Below the pieces are notes generated by a model, which was not told where the DNA came from, made no database searches, and was given only the letters and a program-made list of their open reading frames with translations. The translations under genes and the position numbers were made by a program. A DNA stretch of 64,000 nt from Aquilaria yunnanensis (Eukaryota > Streptophyta > Magnoliopsida > Malvales > Thymelaeaceae): assembly GCA_039654915.1 (NCBI GenBank), contig CM077600.1:38114492-38178491 (forward strand), read 5' to 3'. The number at the start of each line of letters is the position of its first letter. Position 1 is the stretch's first letter. Shown here one piece after another: positions 11,901-24,615 of the stretch.

Positions 11901-14174
11901 TGAATAGTGGATAAACTAGCTTGGATCTTGGATAATTGGAGTTGAGGAAAGAGATTTTAAGTGTTTTCTAATCATTTATGATCCATTTAAGTTGTATTCA
12001 AACTTGGGAGTGAGATTTGGGTTCATTTGAATGGGACTTGTTCAAGAGGGATCAAGAATAATGCAAAAACTGCAAATAAAAACATAAGGCTTTAGGGCCT
12101 TAGAATTGTAACACTTCTGCCTAGGCTACAACACCCAATTAGGCTTATCTAGGTTATGCCCTGCCATCCCAGCACCAAACTTGGTATTGTAGTGCCTAGG
12201 GTTGCTTTTGGAACCTAAGCAAAATGGCCTTTGGTGACGCAGAGCCGAGTCCCCACATTGCAGCACCCAGGCTCACTTAGGCTCAAGCTAATGTGTGTTT
12301 CCAACCCTCCCAAAGGGTTCCTAAGAGTTCTTGGATATCCTTAAGACCTAAGAAACATTAAAATTAGGAATTATCCTATGTTTAAGTAAGTTTAATGCAT
12401 TGGAAGTTGGAAAATAAGGCAATGTGGCTAAGGTGCCATGCACCTTGAAGGTTAAGGTTATGTATGGTGGGTAAGCAAAGGTTGGAGCTTCAAGCAACCT
12501 AAAGATGAGTTCTTGGACATTGGGAATTAGTGAAGGAACCTGCCGTAGACCCTCAAGGCAGGCCCAAAGAAGGTTGGATAAGGTCGGAGTTAGAAGCCCA
12601 GTGACTTAAGGTTGAGGATTTATGATCCCTGGGTGTTAGTGGAAGCCTAAATGACCAAAATCAAGCTCATTTATCTTGATAAGAGTGATTGCTTGGTAAG
12701 TAAGCCACTAAGGGGTACATAACAAGGGGTGGACATGGTAATTGGGCTAAGTAGAAAGTCTAAGAAGGAATGATGCCTTAGGAAGTAAAAAAGACACTAA
12801 TGAGAGGTAAAGGTGGACTTTAGGTTGTAAACCCTGGTACTGGGGAAAATCCAAGGATGTCCCAGCCAAGTCTGGGACTTGGTAAGCATGAGCTACTAAA
12901 AGGTCGATAAGTAGAGCTAGTAAGGTTAGCTACACGACACAATAAGAAAAGGAAAGTTACGGGGTAAAGGTTGAATGAGTGAAGACTTACTCTAAGGTAT
13001 CAGTAAATGAACGGTAAGGGTTGCATAAGTGATGACTTACACTAAGGGAACTGTAAGTAAGACTTTAGAGGTAAAATGCTCTAGATGTGATGGACGAGTG
13101 TCCAATACCTCGGCCATATAAGCTCATTACAAAGTGAACACCCAAGGGTATAAAAAAGTCCCAAGTACATATGCATGTGTCTCATCCATCCATCTTTACA
13201 TTGCATTTATGTGTTTATATATGTGTTTGTTTTTTGTTTGTTTGTTTGTTCTCTTTGTAAGGTTTGTTGCATGTTTGTATGTTTGCATTCATGCATATAT
13301 GTTGTGGATTGTCTGTTTTCACATTTGTAGGTATTTCTTTGAAACCCCTGCTGAGCACATAAAGTACTCATCCTTTTAAGTTTCCTTATTGTGCATATTA
13401 ATGGATAATAGTCTAGGATAAGTTGCCTAGCAACTAGTAAGAGTTACTGAGCTAAGTTTCTAATTTGTAAGTACAGATATGTGAATCTTTTGTTTCTAAG
13501 TTATGTATGATTATATGTTGGACTAACTACATGTGTTTTCATGATTTTCTTAGACTAGAAGACTAAACAACACAAAAAAGAATCCATGGGATATACATTT
13601 AAGTAGTTAACAAGTGAAAATTATAGTGGAAAGGATCTTAGTATATGTATAAGAGTGCCTCCTATAGTGGAAAGAGTTACTTTTGGGTTGTACATAAAGA
13701 GTTTTGTAAGTACTATAGATTGGTTAAATAACTTTGTTTTTTCCAGTTTTTGCTAATTTTATTTAGTTTTCTTAAAGTCCATTTGGTGTAGTTTTTAATT
13801 AATATTGTTTTATTACTGTTTAGGGTAGGTTAGACAGTAGTTGCATAGAAGATTTTTAGGACATTGAATAGTAATTAGCAAATTGTAACTAAGTTACTTG
13901 AGTTCCAACGAATCAAACTAAGTGCTTTCTCATGCCTTTGGCCAGTGTCAGTCACAAAGGTAATATTCTATGTAGGATTTATGTGCAATAATGAAATTAC
14001 TCTTAAAAGTAATTTTATTCATCACCCTTATATTCTTTATATATATATATATAAAGGTGTAAAGTTTTTACTATTCATTGAACAATAACAGCCTGTTGTT
14101 TATTTTTTTTTCCATATTTTCCAAGCAAATGGTCGAATTTTTCATTCAATCATTAAGTATGTTTGCTCTACCCT
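8921..14174. other. Long intergenic stretch, no gene recognised
   Basis: AT-rich DNA with scattered short frames and no convincing family match on either strand. Parts of 11.4-13.4 kb are less AT-rich and read like eroded repeat DNA; a GCTGAGCACATAAAGTACTC motif near 13350 resembles sequence seen in plant retrotransposon non-coding parts, but nothing there can be delimited. A short (TA)n run lies at about 14037-14053. Confidence 0.5.
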
Positions 14175-14846
14175 TTTAGTCCCCAAACTCTTTTATATGA
14201 TGATTGGGTTCCCAGTATGCTTTAGTGTTGTCACTGAAACCAGTAAAGGGTGAGCATGGTTCGGGCTTATGATGGAATTGAGCCAACTTAAAATATGTTC
14301 GATTCCAAAAATTTTATACCCAACCTGAAAACCAAGAACTGAATAAAATCAAAACCATGGTACTAGGTTTTTTATTATAGTTCTCAGGTTTTTTTGTTTA
14401 TACTATATACCTATAATAACACCAAAATCTAATGAAATTTCATCCATAATGCTTGCCTGATCATGATCTGTGAAATTAGGAATGTGTTTGTGGAGTAGGA
14501 ATGAGATAGTTAGGACTTAGAATTAGGTTTAAAACTAAAAGACTTAAAACCCCTGTAATATTATTTTCAGTAAATAATTATATATGTAAAATCGTAAATA
14601 CTACAACATATTAGTATGTATATCTCAGGTTGATTTCACATCGGGTTAGTTCCATATGAAATCGGAATCAATAAAAAAATAAATGGTTTTTCCATTGGTG
14701 GAACTAATTCGCGAAACATTGTCAATTTTTACATAATCCAACTCAACCCACCCTTATTGGTTTGGCTAAACCCGTGGTTATACCCGAGTCATGGCCACCT
14801 TTAGAAACCAGGGACCTGATCATTAGATGGAGTTTGGGAACCAAAT
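14175..14846. mobile_element. Foldback MITE split by a later insertion
   Basis: The left arm TTAGTCCCCAAACTC... (from 14176) and the right arm ending TGGAGTTTGGGAACCAAA (to about 14846) are inverted copies that also share an ATGATTGGGT / CCTGATCAT segment. The two halves are separated by the 560-bp hAT-type insertion at 14244-14803. With that removed, the element is about 105 bp and matches the uninterrupted relative at about 15150-15260. Confidence 0.65.
14244..14803. mobile_element. Non-autonomous hAT-type element nested in the MITE
   Basis: The left end is TAAAGGGTGAGCATGGTTCG and the right end in reverse is TAAAGGTGGCCATGACTCGG. A perfect 8-bp direct repeat, GAAACCAG, flanks it at 14236-14243 and 14804-14811. 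The body is 560 bp without a transposase frame. The termini start TAAAGG and resemble those of the larger hAT copies in this window (TAGAGGTGGGA), so it may be a distant non-autonomous relative. Confidence 0.85.
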
Positions 14847-15149
14847 AGAAAACAAATAATAAACTTAGTGATTGGGAAAGCAAATGAGAATGAAGATTTC
14901 TACATACCTTAAAATTTAAAAGATTCTTCTATAGCTTTTCAAAATTTTAAAGTGTTTAGGAATCTTAACTCTGAATTTAGAGTTTTATACCAGGGAATTA
15001 ACATTTTGTACATCATAACATTTACAAAATTCTTGTAATTTTTTTTTAAATTTTAAGGCTTTTGCAAATCATAATTCCCAATTTATGTTTTTCTCTTCTC
15101 AATTAATGATCAAATATCTTATCTGGTTCCTAGGTATATTATTTCTTCC

Positions 15150-15260
15150 TTTTTGGTCCCCAAACTCCTCCATCTGATGATTGAGTCGCTGATTTGTTTA
15201 ACTATTGTGATTGAAACCGAGGATCTAATCATCAGATGAAGGAGTTCATGGACGAGAAAA
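15150..15260. mobile_element. Foldback MITE, uninterrupted relative of the 14175 element
   Basis: TTTGGTCCCCAAACTCC on the left is mirrored on the right by GGAGTTCATGGACGAGAAA, and CATCTGATGATTGAGTC is mirrored by GATCTAATCATCAGATG. The central GTGATTGAAACCGAGGATC matches the joined halves of the split copy at 14175-14846, where GTCACTGAAACCAG meets GGACCTGATC. No coding capacity. Confidence 0.6.
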
Positions 15261-15612
15261 AAAATCATAGGAACTAGTGGATGAATTCGACCATTTATTA
15301 GAAAAAGGAAAAAAAAAATTTAGGATGAAATTTTTCCCGTTGCAATGTGCGAGCTCACAAACCTCGTTCATATTCATATATTTAGGCTAACAATTTTTTT
15401 TTATACAATGAAATACTATTAATTTGTCCCACCACCCTAACAATTTTTTTATATTCATATTCGTATATTTAGGCTAACATTTTTTTTTTTCAGTGTTTCG
15501 TCTCTGGTTGCTCAATGCAAATGCTAAAGAGGACATTAGGAAGTCTGAGGTTCGAGCTTTTCACTTCACTCACATAAATATCGTAATTGCTATATTGTGT
15601 GTCATGCTTTTC

Positions 15613-16678
15613 GGGTAAAATCTAAATTTAATCCTCTAACTTTAAGGAACGTTCTAATGTGGTCTCTTAACTCAAAAATGATTATTAAAGTTCCCTTACT
15701 CAACTCACGTGTCCTATTTTGATTCCTACTGTTAGTTCAAGCGTTAGTTCGAACAAAAATTACCTACATGACAATAAGTAACAAGACTGAAAGAATAATA
15801 AATCTCAAGCTAGAATTAACACAGATGTATAATCCTAAGGACATAAAATATACATTAACCCAATCTTCTTCTCCTTCCCAAAATCGTCCTCAATTTGCAG
15901 GTGGTGGTAGCGTCCGAATTTGTTGGGCAAGGCAAAGGTCGACGAGGCAAAATTGGAAGACCGAGAGGACTAGTGAAATTGAAAAAGGGAGGTGAAATCG
16001 GAGGATTGAGAGGATGGGCGAAATTGAAGGAGGGCAACATTGGAGGGGAGAAATAGGGATAGGGAAGAGGGGAAATCAAGGACGGGGAGAAAAAAATCGG
16101 GACAAGGAGAGGAATAGAGTGGGGAAGGGGAGAAATTGAAGAGATACAAAGGGGAAAGGGAGAAATCGAGGATGGGGAAGGAGAAATCAAGACGAGAAGA
16201 GGGGATCGGGATGGGGACGGGGACAAGGGTGGGCGGGCGGGAGAAATAGAGGAGAGGAGAGGGCAGGGATTGGTGTGGAAGAGGACACGAGTGGTGGTGG
16301 GAGTAGGGGCGGCGAGGTGGTTATCGGAGTGGGTGGGTGAGCATGGTAAGCAGTGAACCATGAATGATGAAGAGGTGAGAACATGATAAAATTTAGATTA
16401 ATCAATCTTTTAAATATTAAAAATTATTTTTCTATGTCTATTCTACCCTAAGATTTATTATTCTTTCAATTTTGTCACCTATTATCATAAAAGAGGAGGT
16501 CATGTGACAATTGAAGTGTCACATAGGACATTTCCATTTGAACTAACACGTAAATTAACTGTAGAGATCAAAATAGAATATACAAGTAGAGTTAAGAGAC
16601 TTTAATAATCATTTTTTGAGCTAATAGACAACATTAAAATGATCCATAAAGTTAGAGACTAAATTTAAATTTTACCTA
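15613..16678. mobile_element. Mutator-type element with long inverted repeats
   Basis: The left end GGGTAAAATCTAAATTTAAT and the reverse of the right end TAGGTAAAATTTAAATTTAG begin an inverted repeat that continues for roughly 200 bp. Candidate 9-bp duplications are ATGCTTTTC (15604-15612) and ATATTTTTC (16679-16687), 7 of 9 matching. The core (about 15890-16330) is strikingly purine-rich on the plus strand; on the minus strand it gives a 168-codon serine/proline-rich frame (15855-16361) that is low in complexity and probably not a gene. No transposase is present, so it would need to be moved by another element. Confidence 0.65.
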
Positions 16679-16984
16679 ATATTTTTCATATCCTAAAAAA
16701 GCAGGCACTTTATTATTTTTCTTAAATATGAATACATCATAACCTATATATATTGTTGAGATACTTCCAATTACCGATAGAAGAAAAATGTAACAACGTT
16801 TCCGTGAAACGAATTCCATAGCGCATAGCGCGAAATTAAGACCCCAAGACTGAAGCTGATGGAGCGACATGAGGGGATCGATCTTGTAATACTCAGGAAT
16901 TCGTAGTGTGGCACGAAAGGCACGTGTCTTCTCCAGACGCACCTGATTTGGCAGGGCAGCAAATGAGGAGCGTTTTTGGTTTTT

Positions 16985-17119
16985 GTCCTCATATAAAAAA
17001 TATATATATATAAGTATTATATATCAAAAGCAAAGCAATCATTCAAGTCCGTCGAAAGGAAAACTAACAGATCCATCTGGACCTTCTCTCCCTCTCTGTA
17101 CCAGCCCTGCAGCTTCCAA
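16985..17119 (+). promoter_or_regulatory. Likely PP2C promoter end and first non-coding exon
   Basis: A TATA-rich segment at about 16994-17022 precedes sequence of more balanced composition with pyrimidine-rich 5' UTR character. AAGTGAGT at 17118-17125 is a good splice donor, which would close a leader exon at 17119. A leader intron with a (TA)n run (about 17317-17350) then reaches the acceptor TTGTTTAG at 17554-17561, three bases before the PP2C start codon. The transcription start is not determined. Confidence 0.5.
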
Positions 17120-17314
17120 GTGAGTATCGAACATCATCCCCTTTCAAAAACCCTAATTAACGTTTCTATTTCTTCGGTTATTCGTCTTCTTTGCACTGTC
17201 CTCACTGTCCTGCATCTTTATTGATTTAATTGCTTCTTCATTTGATGATGGTTTGTGTTCGAATTCATTACGATCATTTGCCAAATCTTGTATGATAGAA
17301 TAGCCGATTCAATG

Positions 17315-17354
<40 letters not shown>

Positions 17355-17564
17355 TTTTTTGCGATTCGGACTTGAATTATGTTTTCTGTTTTACTCCCTG
17401 CGTTGCTCGGGGAGTGGAAAGAACTCGAATCTTTGGTACACTGGTTACTCCTGTATTTGTTTATGTGTCTGCTGGTGTTATTGTTGGTGTTTTTTTGGGT
17501 GTTAATGCGAAGTAGATGAAACGTCTTGCTGAAAATGCTGATGGAGTTGATGCTTGTTTAGGAA

Positions 17565-20500
17565 ATGGGGGTCTATCTAAGCTCCCCAAAGACTGAGAAA
17601 TTCTCAGAGGATGGTGAAAATGGTAGACTGCGGTATGGAGTGTCCTCGATGCAGGGATGGCGTGCAACAATGGAAGATGCTGTAAGTGCTCATTTGATAG
17701 CTGTTCTCAGTTTAGTATTACCACAAGATTGTCCTGTTTGTCGCATTCCATTGATGGAAACTATAATATGTATATGTGTAGGTCAATTGTTTCTTGTTTA
17801 GGAAGGGAGGATTTATGAAATTTGAGTGATTATAGTTTCATGTTATGACCAGAAGTAAATTTCTTCTGTTTTCTGTGTGTTTGTAATAAGAAAAGAGGTA
17901 CAGGCTTAAGTGGGTTCCTTGCTTGTGCTGCATTATTTTATCCTTGCCAAAAATATGTGACAAAGGAACAGAGAACCCTGAATACTGTTTGTGTTCAGTA
18001 GTTGATGTATTCTTGCTGCAAGTATTATTTATGCGTTGTTGTTTGATGGTATGTAACTTGTACATGGGCTTTTATGGTTATGTATTCATTCCAGAAGCAT
18101 TTTTTTCATTTGAGCGCATATTCTTTCTAGGTTTTTTTGTTTTTTCTGAAGTCCCTTTGCTGATCTGACAGTTGTGTGGTTCACAAGCCACTATCCGTTT
18201 TGCATATGTTAAACATTATGTGGTCTTTGCAGCATGCTGCATATCCAGATTTGGACAATTCGACATCTTTTTTTGGGGTGTACGATGGCCATGGTGGTGA
18301 GTCTCAGATTCTATAATTTTCTTCTTGATTTTCAGTCTGGGATCAGCAATGATTCTCTTTAAAATTTGTTTGAGTTTATTTTCTACAGTATTCCTGGTCA
18401 CTTCTTGCATTCTTGGACTCCTGGAAACTTCAATGTGCCATGTTATTTTAATTGCATCTGGTGGATGCACAAGTCAGTTGGCTTTGTGTTTTTGGTTATA
18501 GTATTTCTACGTGCTGAAGCTTTTATAAAACCTGGCAACTGAACTTTTGGTGTGCCTGGTTTAGGCTTTGTTCTGACCCATATCTCTCTAATAGTAGTCT
18601 TTCTTCCTATGTTGAGAGTACTGGAAGTGAAAATGTGGGTTACATCTTTGATGGTTCTAGAGTTTGTTACTTTTAATTCTTTTTAACTTGAGTTATCAAA
18701 GAACATATGATTAGTTAGTGCTTCAATAACATCATTTATTCTGTAGGTCAAGCTGTGGCTAAGTTCTGTGCCAAGTACCTTCATCAGCAAGTGCTTAAGC
18801 ATGAAGCATATGCTGCTGGGGACGTTGGCACTTCTGTGCAGAAATCTTTCCTCAGGTTCATCTACGATTCTTCCCCAAACTTTAGTTTTTAACCCATCTT
18901 ATTCTTGTTGTGGGGACAGGTTATTGTTGCTATATTATGCCTTCCAAGGTCTGTTGATAAATTTTAAACTGAACTATTCAGTTGTCAATAGTTTGTGAAA
19001 GCTTTGTCATGTGAAGTGATTGGGTTCTTTTTCTTGTATCCTTCTGCAAAATGTTTCCTCTTTTTGAGTTTATTTTGTATGGCACCCCTCTAGGAGTAGT
19101 ATGAAGGAAACTGTTCTTAGTCAATGAGGATAGACAAATGAGTGCAGCTGTGATAAACTTACAGCTCTAAATTAATTATGCAGAATGGATGAGATGATGC
19201 GTGGACAAAGAGGATGGAGAGAACTGGCCATCCTGGGTGACAAAATAGACAAGGTTTCAGGTCTAATTGAAGGGTTCATTTGGTCTCCTAGGAGCAGTGA
19301 ACCCAGTAATCATACAAATGATTGGCCATCTGAGGAGGTAATTGGCACAAACATTATTTGTTTGTCCTCCTGACTGACTTATTGTTTTTATCTTTGGTGT
19401 ATTCTACAACAGTCAGCCGGGGAATAATTTTTCAGAACAATTCTAATTAGCATGTTAGGTATTTCTTTGGTTAACTACAAAAATGACTGATACTGTATGT
19501 AGCATGGTCTTTATGTTGTATCTAATCAGATCTACCCTGATGTACTCCTATCACAACTTGCGTTCTGGCATTCTGATTTCAACTAAAGTTAGTGTGAGAA
19601 CAAATTTTGATAAAATATTGGATGAAGTTGGAATCGTTTTCTTGCCTTCATCTAACTTGTGTTTCTGATATATTTCTTTAGTTGGCTAATTTATAATGAT
19701 AAAATACTATAATTACGGGTTCTATTTTCTGCTTTTCTTTCCAGTTTTTTCCAGTTTGATTCATCATGCTTGTATAAAGATATGTTGTATTTGTTTTAGA
19801 TGTCAATGAATTGTTTTTTGTTTCAGTACAAAGAGGAAGAACACACACAAACATGTTTGTGTGTGTATTTTCTAGTATTCTCTTGTTTGGGATTCTTTTA
19901 GGATATAAAGATACGAAAACATAAATACAGACCATGCTTTTTAGAAGAAAATTGGAAAAATTACAGTTTAGTTGGCTACTAATTGTGAAGTAGATCTAGC
20001 ATTTATTCCTGTATTGATATTTGATAGTCTTCTTTTAACATGCTGATGACGCTACCTATCCTCAGTCTGTTTGCTTGGTCTCCCTGGAACAAATTTTTGG
20101 AAGTGCTAAATTTGCTTCATACAGAGACTAAAATAATCCAAATCTTGCAATCTGCTGTATTTAACGCATTTGCTCATTAATATTCACACACCACTAGGGT
20201 CCTCACTCTGATTTTCATGGACCAACTTCTGGAAGCACAGCTTGTGTTGCAATCATTAGAGACAACCAACTTGTTGTTGCTAATGCTGGTGATTCTCGTT
20301 GCGTGATATGCAGGAAGGGTCAGGTATAAATAACTCTTTTTCTAGTTTAAATTGCATCAAACATGTTTCCAGCATTCTTTAGTTAAAATCTTGTAAATTG
20401 CTGTTAGAAGCTGAAAAGTCGGTTCCTTTCCCTTTGGCCCATTTAGAGTACTTAGAATGGTATCTAACTAGAGCAATCCTCATAAGGACATGTTGTTTGC

Positions 20501-23500
20501 AGAAAATCTGGGTAGTGGCTCCGTTATTCATGGTGTATACCGTATTTTTCTTCTGCATTCATGGCTAATTGTGTACAAATCCTTGCTTCTGAAAGAAGAA
20601 TAATAAAGTGTCAGTCAAGTCTAACATGCAAATGCTTTTGCCAGGTTTTCTTGTCCTTTTCGTTTTTGGTGGTTTGCCAGGTTTTCTTTTTGTTTTTTCC
20701 ATGTTTTCTTGATACCTACTACTGTAGTAAGAGTTGGGAGATCACACTTTTGCTAATGTAGTGCAATTTCGTTCATGTGACTGCTCAGTTTACTTTGTTG
20801 TTGACCGATTATTGTAGTAGGCTTCTAAAGTTATAGAAGTGAAATGGAGATTAGGAGAACTACAAAATGGCGCTTCAGAAGATAACAATTTCCTGGATGT
20901 TTGCATGTATACTCATTGCATGGTTATATCTATTGCTGATTTGTCACATACCTACATATATGCATACATATGGTTTTCATTATGTATATCTGTTTCCAGT
21001 TCTCATCATGCATGCCATCAGTTTACAAATTTCAATGGGGGTAATTTGGTTGTTTTGATTTTGAATTATTCTTCATATTCAAAGTCAGGGTAACGGATAT
21101 AGGGAAAACTTTCCTACAGGCATATAATTTGTCTAAAGATCACAAGCCTGAGCTTGAGGTGGAAAAAGAACGGATTCTGAAAGCTGGTGGATTTATACAA
21201 GTTGGGCGTGTTAATGGAAGTTTAAACTTGGCCAGGGCTATAGGTATTTCCATGTCCTTATCTGCAGAATGATAAGGAGGGGGATTTGGGGACTGTTCTG
21301 CAACTTTTTCCTTTAAAAAATTTTCAGAAAATAATTTATGCTTGTGTTGCAGGAGATGCGGAGTTCAAGCAGAACAGAAGTCTGCCTGCTGAAAAGCAGA
21401 TTGTAACAGCTAATCCTGACATAAACACTGTATGACATTTCATAACTCCTCCTTCAATCGTCGGGGCAGGACTGAAGGGATTTAAGTGGTTATACTATAA
21501 TTTATCAATGGAGTCTGTTAAAACTTAAATAAGCAGCAGTTAGTTCCACTGAATTTTGGAGTGATTAAATTTTTATGGGAAAATTATAAAAACCCCCGTT
21601 GTGGTTTGGTCTAACCTATACTTTGCCCCTATTTTCAAATCTATTTTAAAAAAGCTACACTTTACCACGGTCTCCTTTACAGTGTCTGACAACAACATCT
21701 GAAATTCGAATTTAAACTATCTAGTAATTATTTTCTACTAAGTTCAAAATTTTTGATATATTTTTCACAGTTGACCGACCTTTAAATGATATTAATATGC
21801 ATTTATAGAGCAAAAATTACATTTAGAGAAAGGAAATTGATAATGTAAAATGTCGATTAACTATAAAAAAATATTGGAGAGATTTAAATTACTAAAAGAT
21901 GACCGTCGTATAGTTTAAGTTAGAGTCTCAAAGGTTGTTATCATAGTGTAAAAGAAATTGGGGCAAAATGTAGGTTTCAAAAATAAGGGGGGCAAAGTGT
22001 AGATTAGGGAAAACCTCAGGGGGTAACTAAAAGTTTCCCAATTTTTCTTAGTATCAAGCCTTGTCGGCTTAGAAAGTCTAATAAAACAATGAGATTGGCA
22101 TCACTTAAGAAAAGTTTGATTATGCATTGTGAGTGTAAGCAAATACCTTTAAATGGGTTCTGTACTTCTGATTCTTAAAAAAATGTGATCATGTCCCTTG
22201 GATAGAAGATTATCAAGCTAGATATTTTTATCATGCTGTTAGTTTGCCTTTAAATAGCATCAAATATGCTGTCAAATGTCTCTTTAGTCCTATGGCCCCA
22301 TAATGTGCTGATGCTAAATGGAATCTCAAAAAACACGAGTTCATGAATAAATAGATGAGCTGTTGTGAGGAACTTGAGTTATTCGTCAGCTAATTATGGC
22401 ACTGTTTTGCTGGTAGTTTCTTACCTCTCTCCTGTTGTCCTTGATACAGGTTGAACTTTGTGAAGATGATGAATTCCTTGTTTTGGCTTGTGATGGTATT
22501 TGGTAAGATATGCTCCACCATCATCATAAAAAATCAAGTAAAACAACTGTAAAAATCGTCAATAGTTTCGCTGTTTCTAGACCTTTTTCTAAGCATTTTG
22601 ACCAGCTTGATGAGTATAGACGCTCTGTTCATGCTATATTGAGATACTATATGGACCGGAGACAGAAAACTACAATGAATATAGGTAGGCTAACTTGGTT
22701 GAATTTGAGAAGGAATTGCAATTCTTTGCAATATATTTTTCCAATAATTTATGATTCTGTGCCCATCTTTAGCTTCCTGTCCCTATGGAGGGTAAAGTAT
22801 AATTGTTGAGTTGTTATAAGGTCAGTATATATTGGAGAAAGTAACTAATCTTACCAAAGCTTCTGTATCAAAGTAAGGCTTTTGAGTTTCTCCAATTGAA
22901 GTTGACAGGAAGAAGGTGGGTTGGTGAACAAGTTTTTGTATTAGGACTTCTAGTTGGTTTCAGAGAATAATTGCATGTGTCATTGGCAGGTGAAAGTTCA
23001 ATTAGCTTGTTTTGAGGGGAGATGGTGTTGGAAGATGAGTGAGAAAAAGTTTCTAATTTATTAGTGTTATGTATGATCTGTCATTCTAATGAGTGTCTTG
23101 TTCATCAGGGATTGTATGTCAAGTCAACAATTGGTGGATTATGTTCGAGAGCAGTTAAACAATGTAAGTTCTTTGGAGCCTTCCACATACAACAGAACCT
23201 TTGCTTGGCCTGTTAGGTAGCCATTGTACCACTTTGGACCCTCATTGGACTAAAATTCATGTATGGCGAAGTAACACTGATATACCCCCTTGCTCAGGAA
23301 ACTAAACTTTCAGCCATTTGCGAGAGAGTATTTGATCGCTGTTTGGCTCCAACAGCTGGTGGGGAGGGATGTGACAACATGACCATGATCCTTGTTCAGT
23401 TAAAAAAACCTTTAATTTCAGGGAATACTGGAGCTGAGCAGTCAAAATTATCTGATCATAATTTGCGGGCTGAGCAAACTACATCAGCATCAGCCAACCC

Positions 23501-23651
23501 AGCGCCCAAGGCTGAGGAAGTTACAGAAGTTGCTTGGACTGATACGAAAGATCAAAGTACGGAGGCTTCTCCAACGTCTGTGATTGATCAAGGCGCTGTT
23601 ATGCCCCCTCCCCTGAACCCGGACCAAGGTAAAGCAGAAGCTAAATGTTGA
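17565..23651 (+). CDS. Protein phosphatase 2C, PP2C 60 type
   Basis: Ten coding exons join in frame: 17565-17681, 18233-18296, 18747-18855, 19184-19337, 20198-20323, 21120-21243, 21353-21429, 22450-22502, 23109-23163 and 23298-23651, with GT-AG introns throughout. The product is 410 residues. PP2Cs remove phosphate from Ser/Thr with two metal ions. The metal-binding and catalytic motifs are present in order: WRATMEDA (residues 32-39), VYDGHGG (55-61), [25 protein letters not shown] and GCDNMTMIL. From memory, the closest relatives are Arabidopsis At4g31860 and At2g25070, about 355 residues long. The extra length here is a low-complexity Ala/Glu/Pro/Thr tail of roughly 80 residues, encoded in the last exon. 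Met1 starts [10 protein letters not shown], a likely N-myristoylation context. Intron 7 contains a Mutator-type MITE. Family call is firm; substrate is unknown. Confidence 0.95.
21577..22039. mobile_element. Mutator-type MITE, copy 2, in PP2C intron 7
   Basis: The left end GGGAAAATTATAAAAACCCC and the reverse of the right end GGGAAACTTTTAGTTACCCC open an inverted repeat that extends through ACTTTGCCCC on both sides. The flanking 9-mers AATTTTTAT (21568-21576) and AATTTTTCT (22040-22048) match at 8 of 9 positions. It lies well away from the intron's splice sites, so it need not disturb splicing. Same family as 5089-5536 and 32665-33239. Confidence 0.8.
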
Positions 23652-24465
23652 AACTATGCTGGCCTGTGGGAGATGATCAGAAAACCGTTATTCCTTGGAT
23701 GTGAATTGAGGGCAGTACAGAACTTACCATTACATCAGGGGGCAGAAAATTGTTTCATGTGATTGTAAATGTTGGTGTTGGTCTGATATGGTTGAATGTA
23801 CGAAGAGCGTTCCACGCAACGCAAATGTAATTTTGGGTCTATCCATGTAATTGAATTGAAATTGCTTCTGTTCTGATGTGATACGAATGTGCTACCTTCT
23901 CGGGGTTTATCTGTACAGCGTGTTCAGATTCGCAATACTGTACACCTGAGCGAGGGTTTCTGAGAACCAATACGGCAATACGGCGAATATAAAAGCCTAA
24001 TTTTGGTATTAATGAGGATCAGTTATTTGAGTTACTGTAAAAACTGGCTGTTGTATGTGTAGACTGGCGTCAGGTAGGGCATTTACTCGTGTAATGTCCT
24101 CATTGGCAAAATTATATCCACTCTCCAAGTGGTCGGCTTAATTTTTTGCTAGTCATCACGAGTGCAATACCATACCAGTAATACAGCTTCTGTAAAAGAT
24201 GTTTGACCTCTGTTTAGCTTTTTACACAAGTTTAGTAGTATTTCTCTTGTTTAGCGAGATGGTGAGGGCAGATGATTTATGATCATTTACCAATGTTAAT
24301 ACCTGGCTTAGAGGTAAACCAGCCACTCAAATGAAGTGGATTTGGTTCAAAACCTTGTTTGATACTACTACTATAAAATTGTCATCTCTTATGATTTTTT
24401 ATCATTTTATTTCTGAAAAAAGGGGCAGATTGCCTACTTAAGTTATTGATATAGTCAAATTAGTT
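23652..24465. other. PP2C 3' flank and spacer
   Basis: The first 200-250 bases after the stop codon are probably the 3' UTR. No single poly-A signal stands out. The rest is spacer with no gene seen. Confidence 0.5.
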
Positions 24466-24615
24466 ACTATAGTTTTTTTATAATTAAATCGATTATTAAT
24501 ATTTTCATTTAGGTGAAATACGTCACCGCATTAAAATTTTACTATAGTTTTTTTATAGTTAAATCGATTATTAGTATTTTCATTTAGGTGAAATACGTCA
24601 CCGCATTAAAATTTT
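24466..24615. repeat. 75-bp tandem duplication
   Basis: A 75-bp unit beginning ACTATAGTTTTTTTATA and ending ACGTCACCGCATTAAAATTTT is present twice head to tail (24466-24540 and 24541-24615), with only about two differences. It is a recent local duplication in spacer DNA. Confidence 0.9.

Noticed and set aside
6771..13400. Complete LTR retrotransposon
   Set aside because: A primer binding site and gag pieces exist, but I found no pol domains, polypurine tract or second LTR.
15855..16361. 168-codon serine/proline-rich frame on the minus strand
   Set aside because: It is the translation of the purine-rich core of a Mutator-type element, low in complexity, and runs without stops because of base composition.
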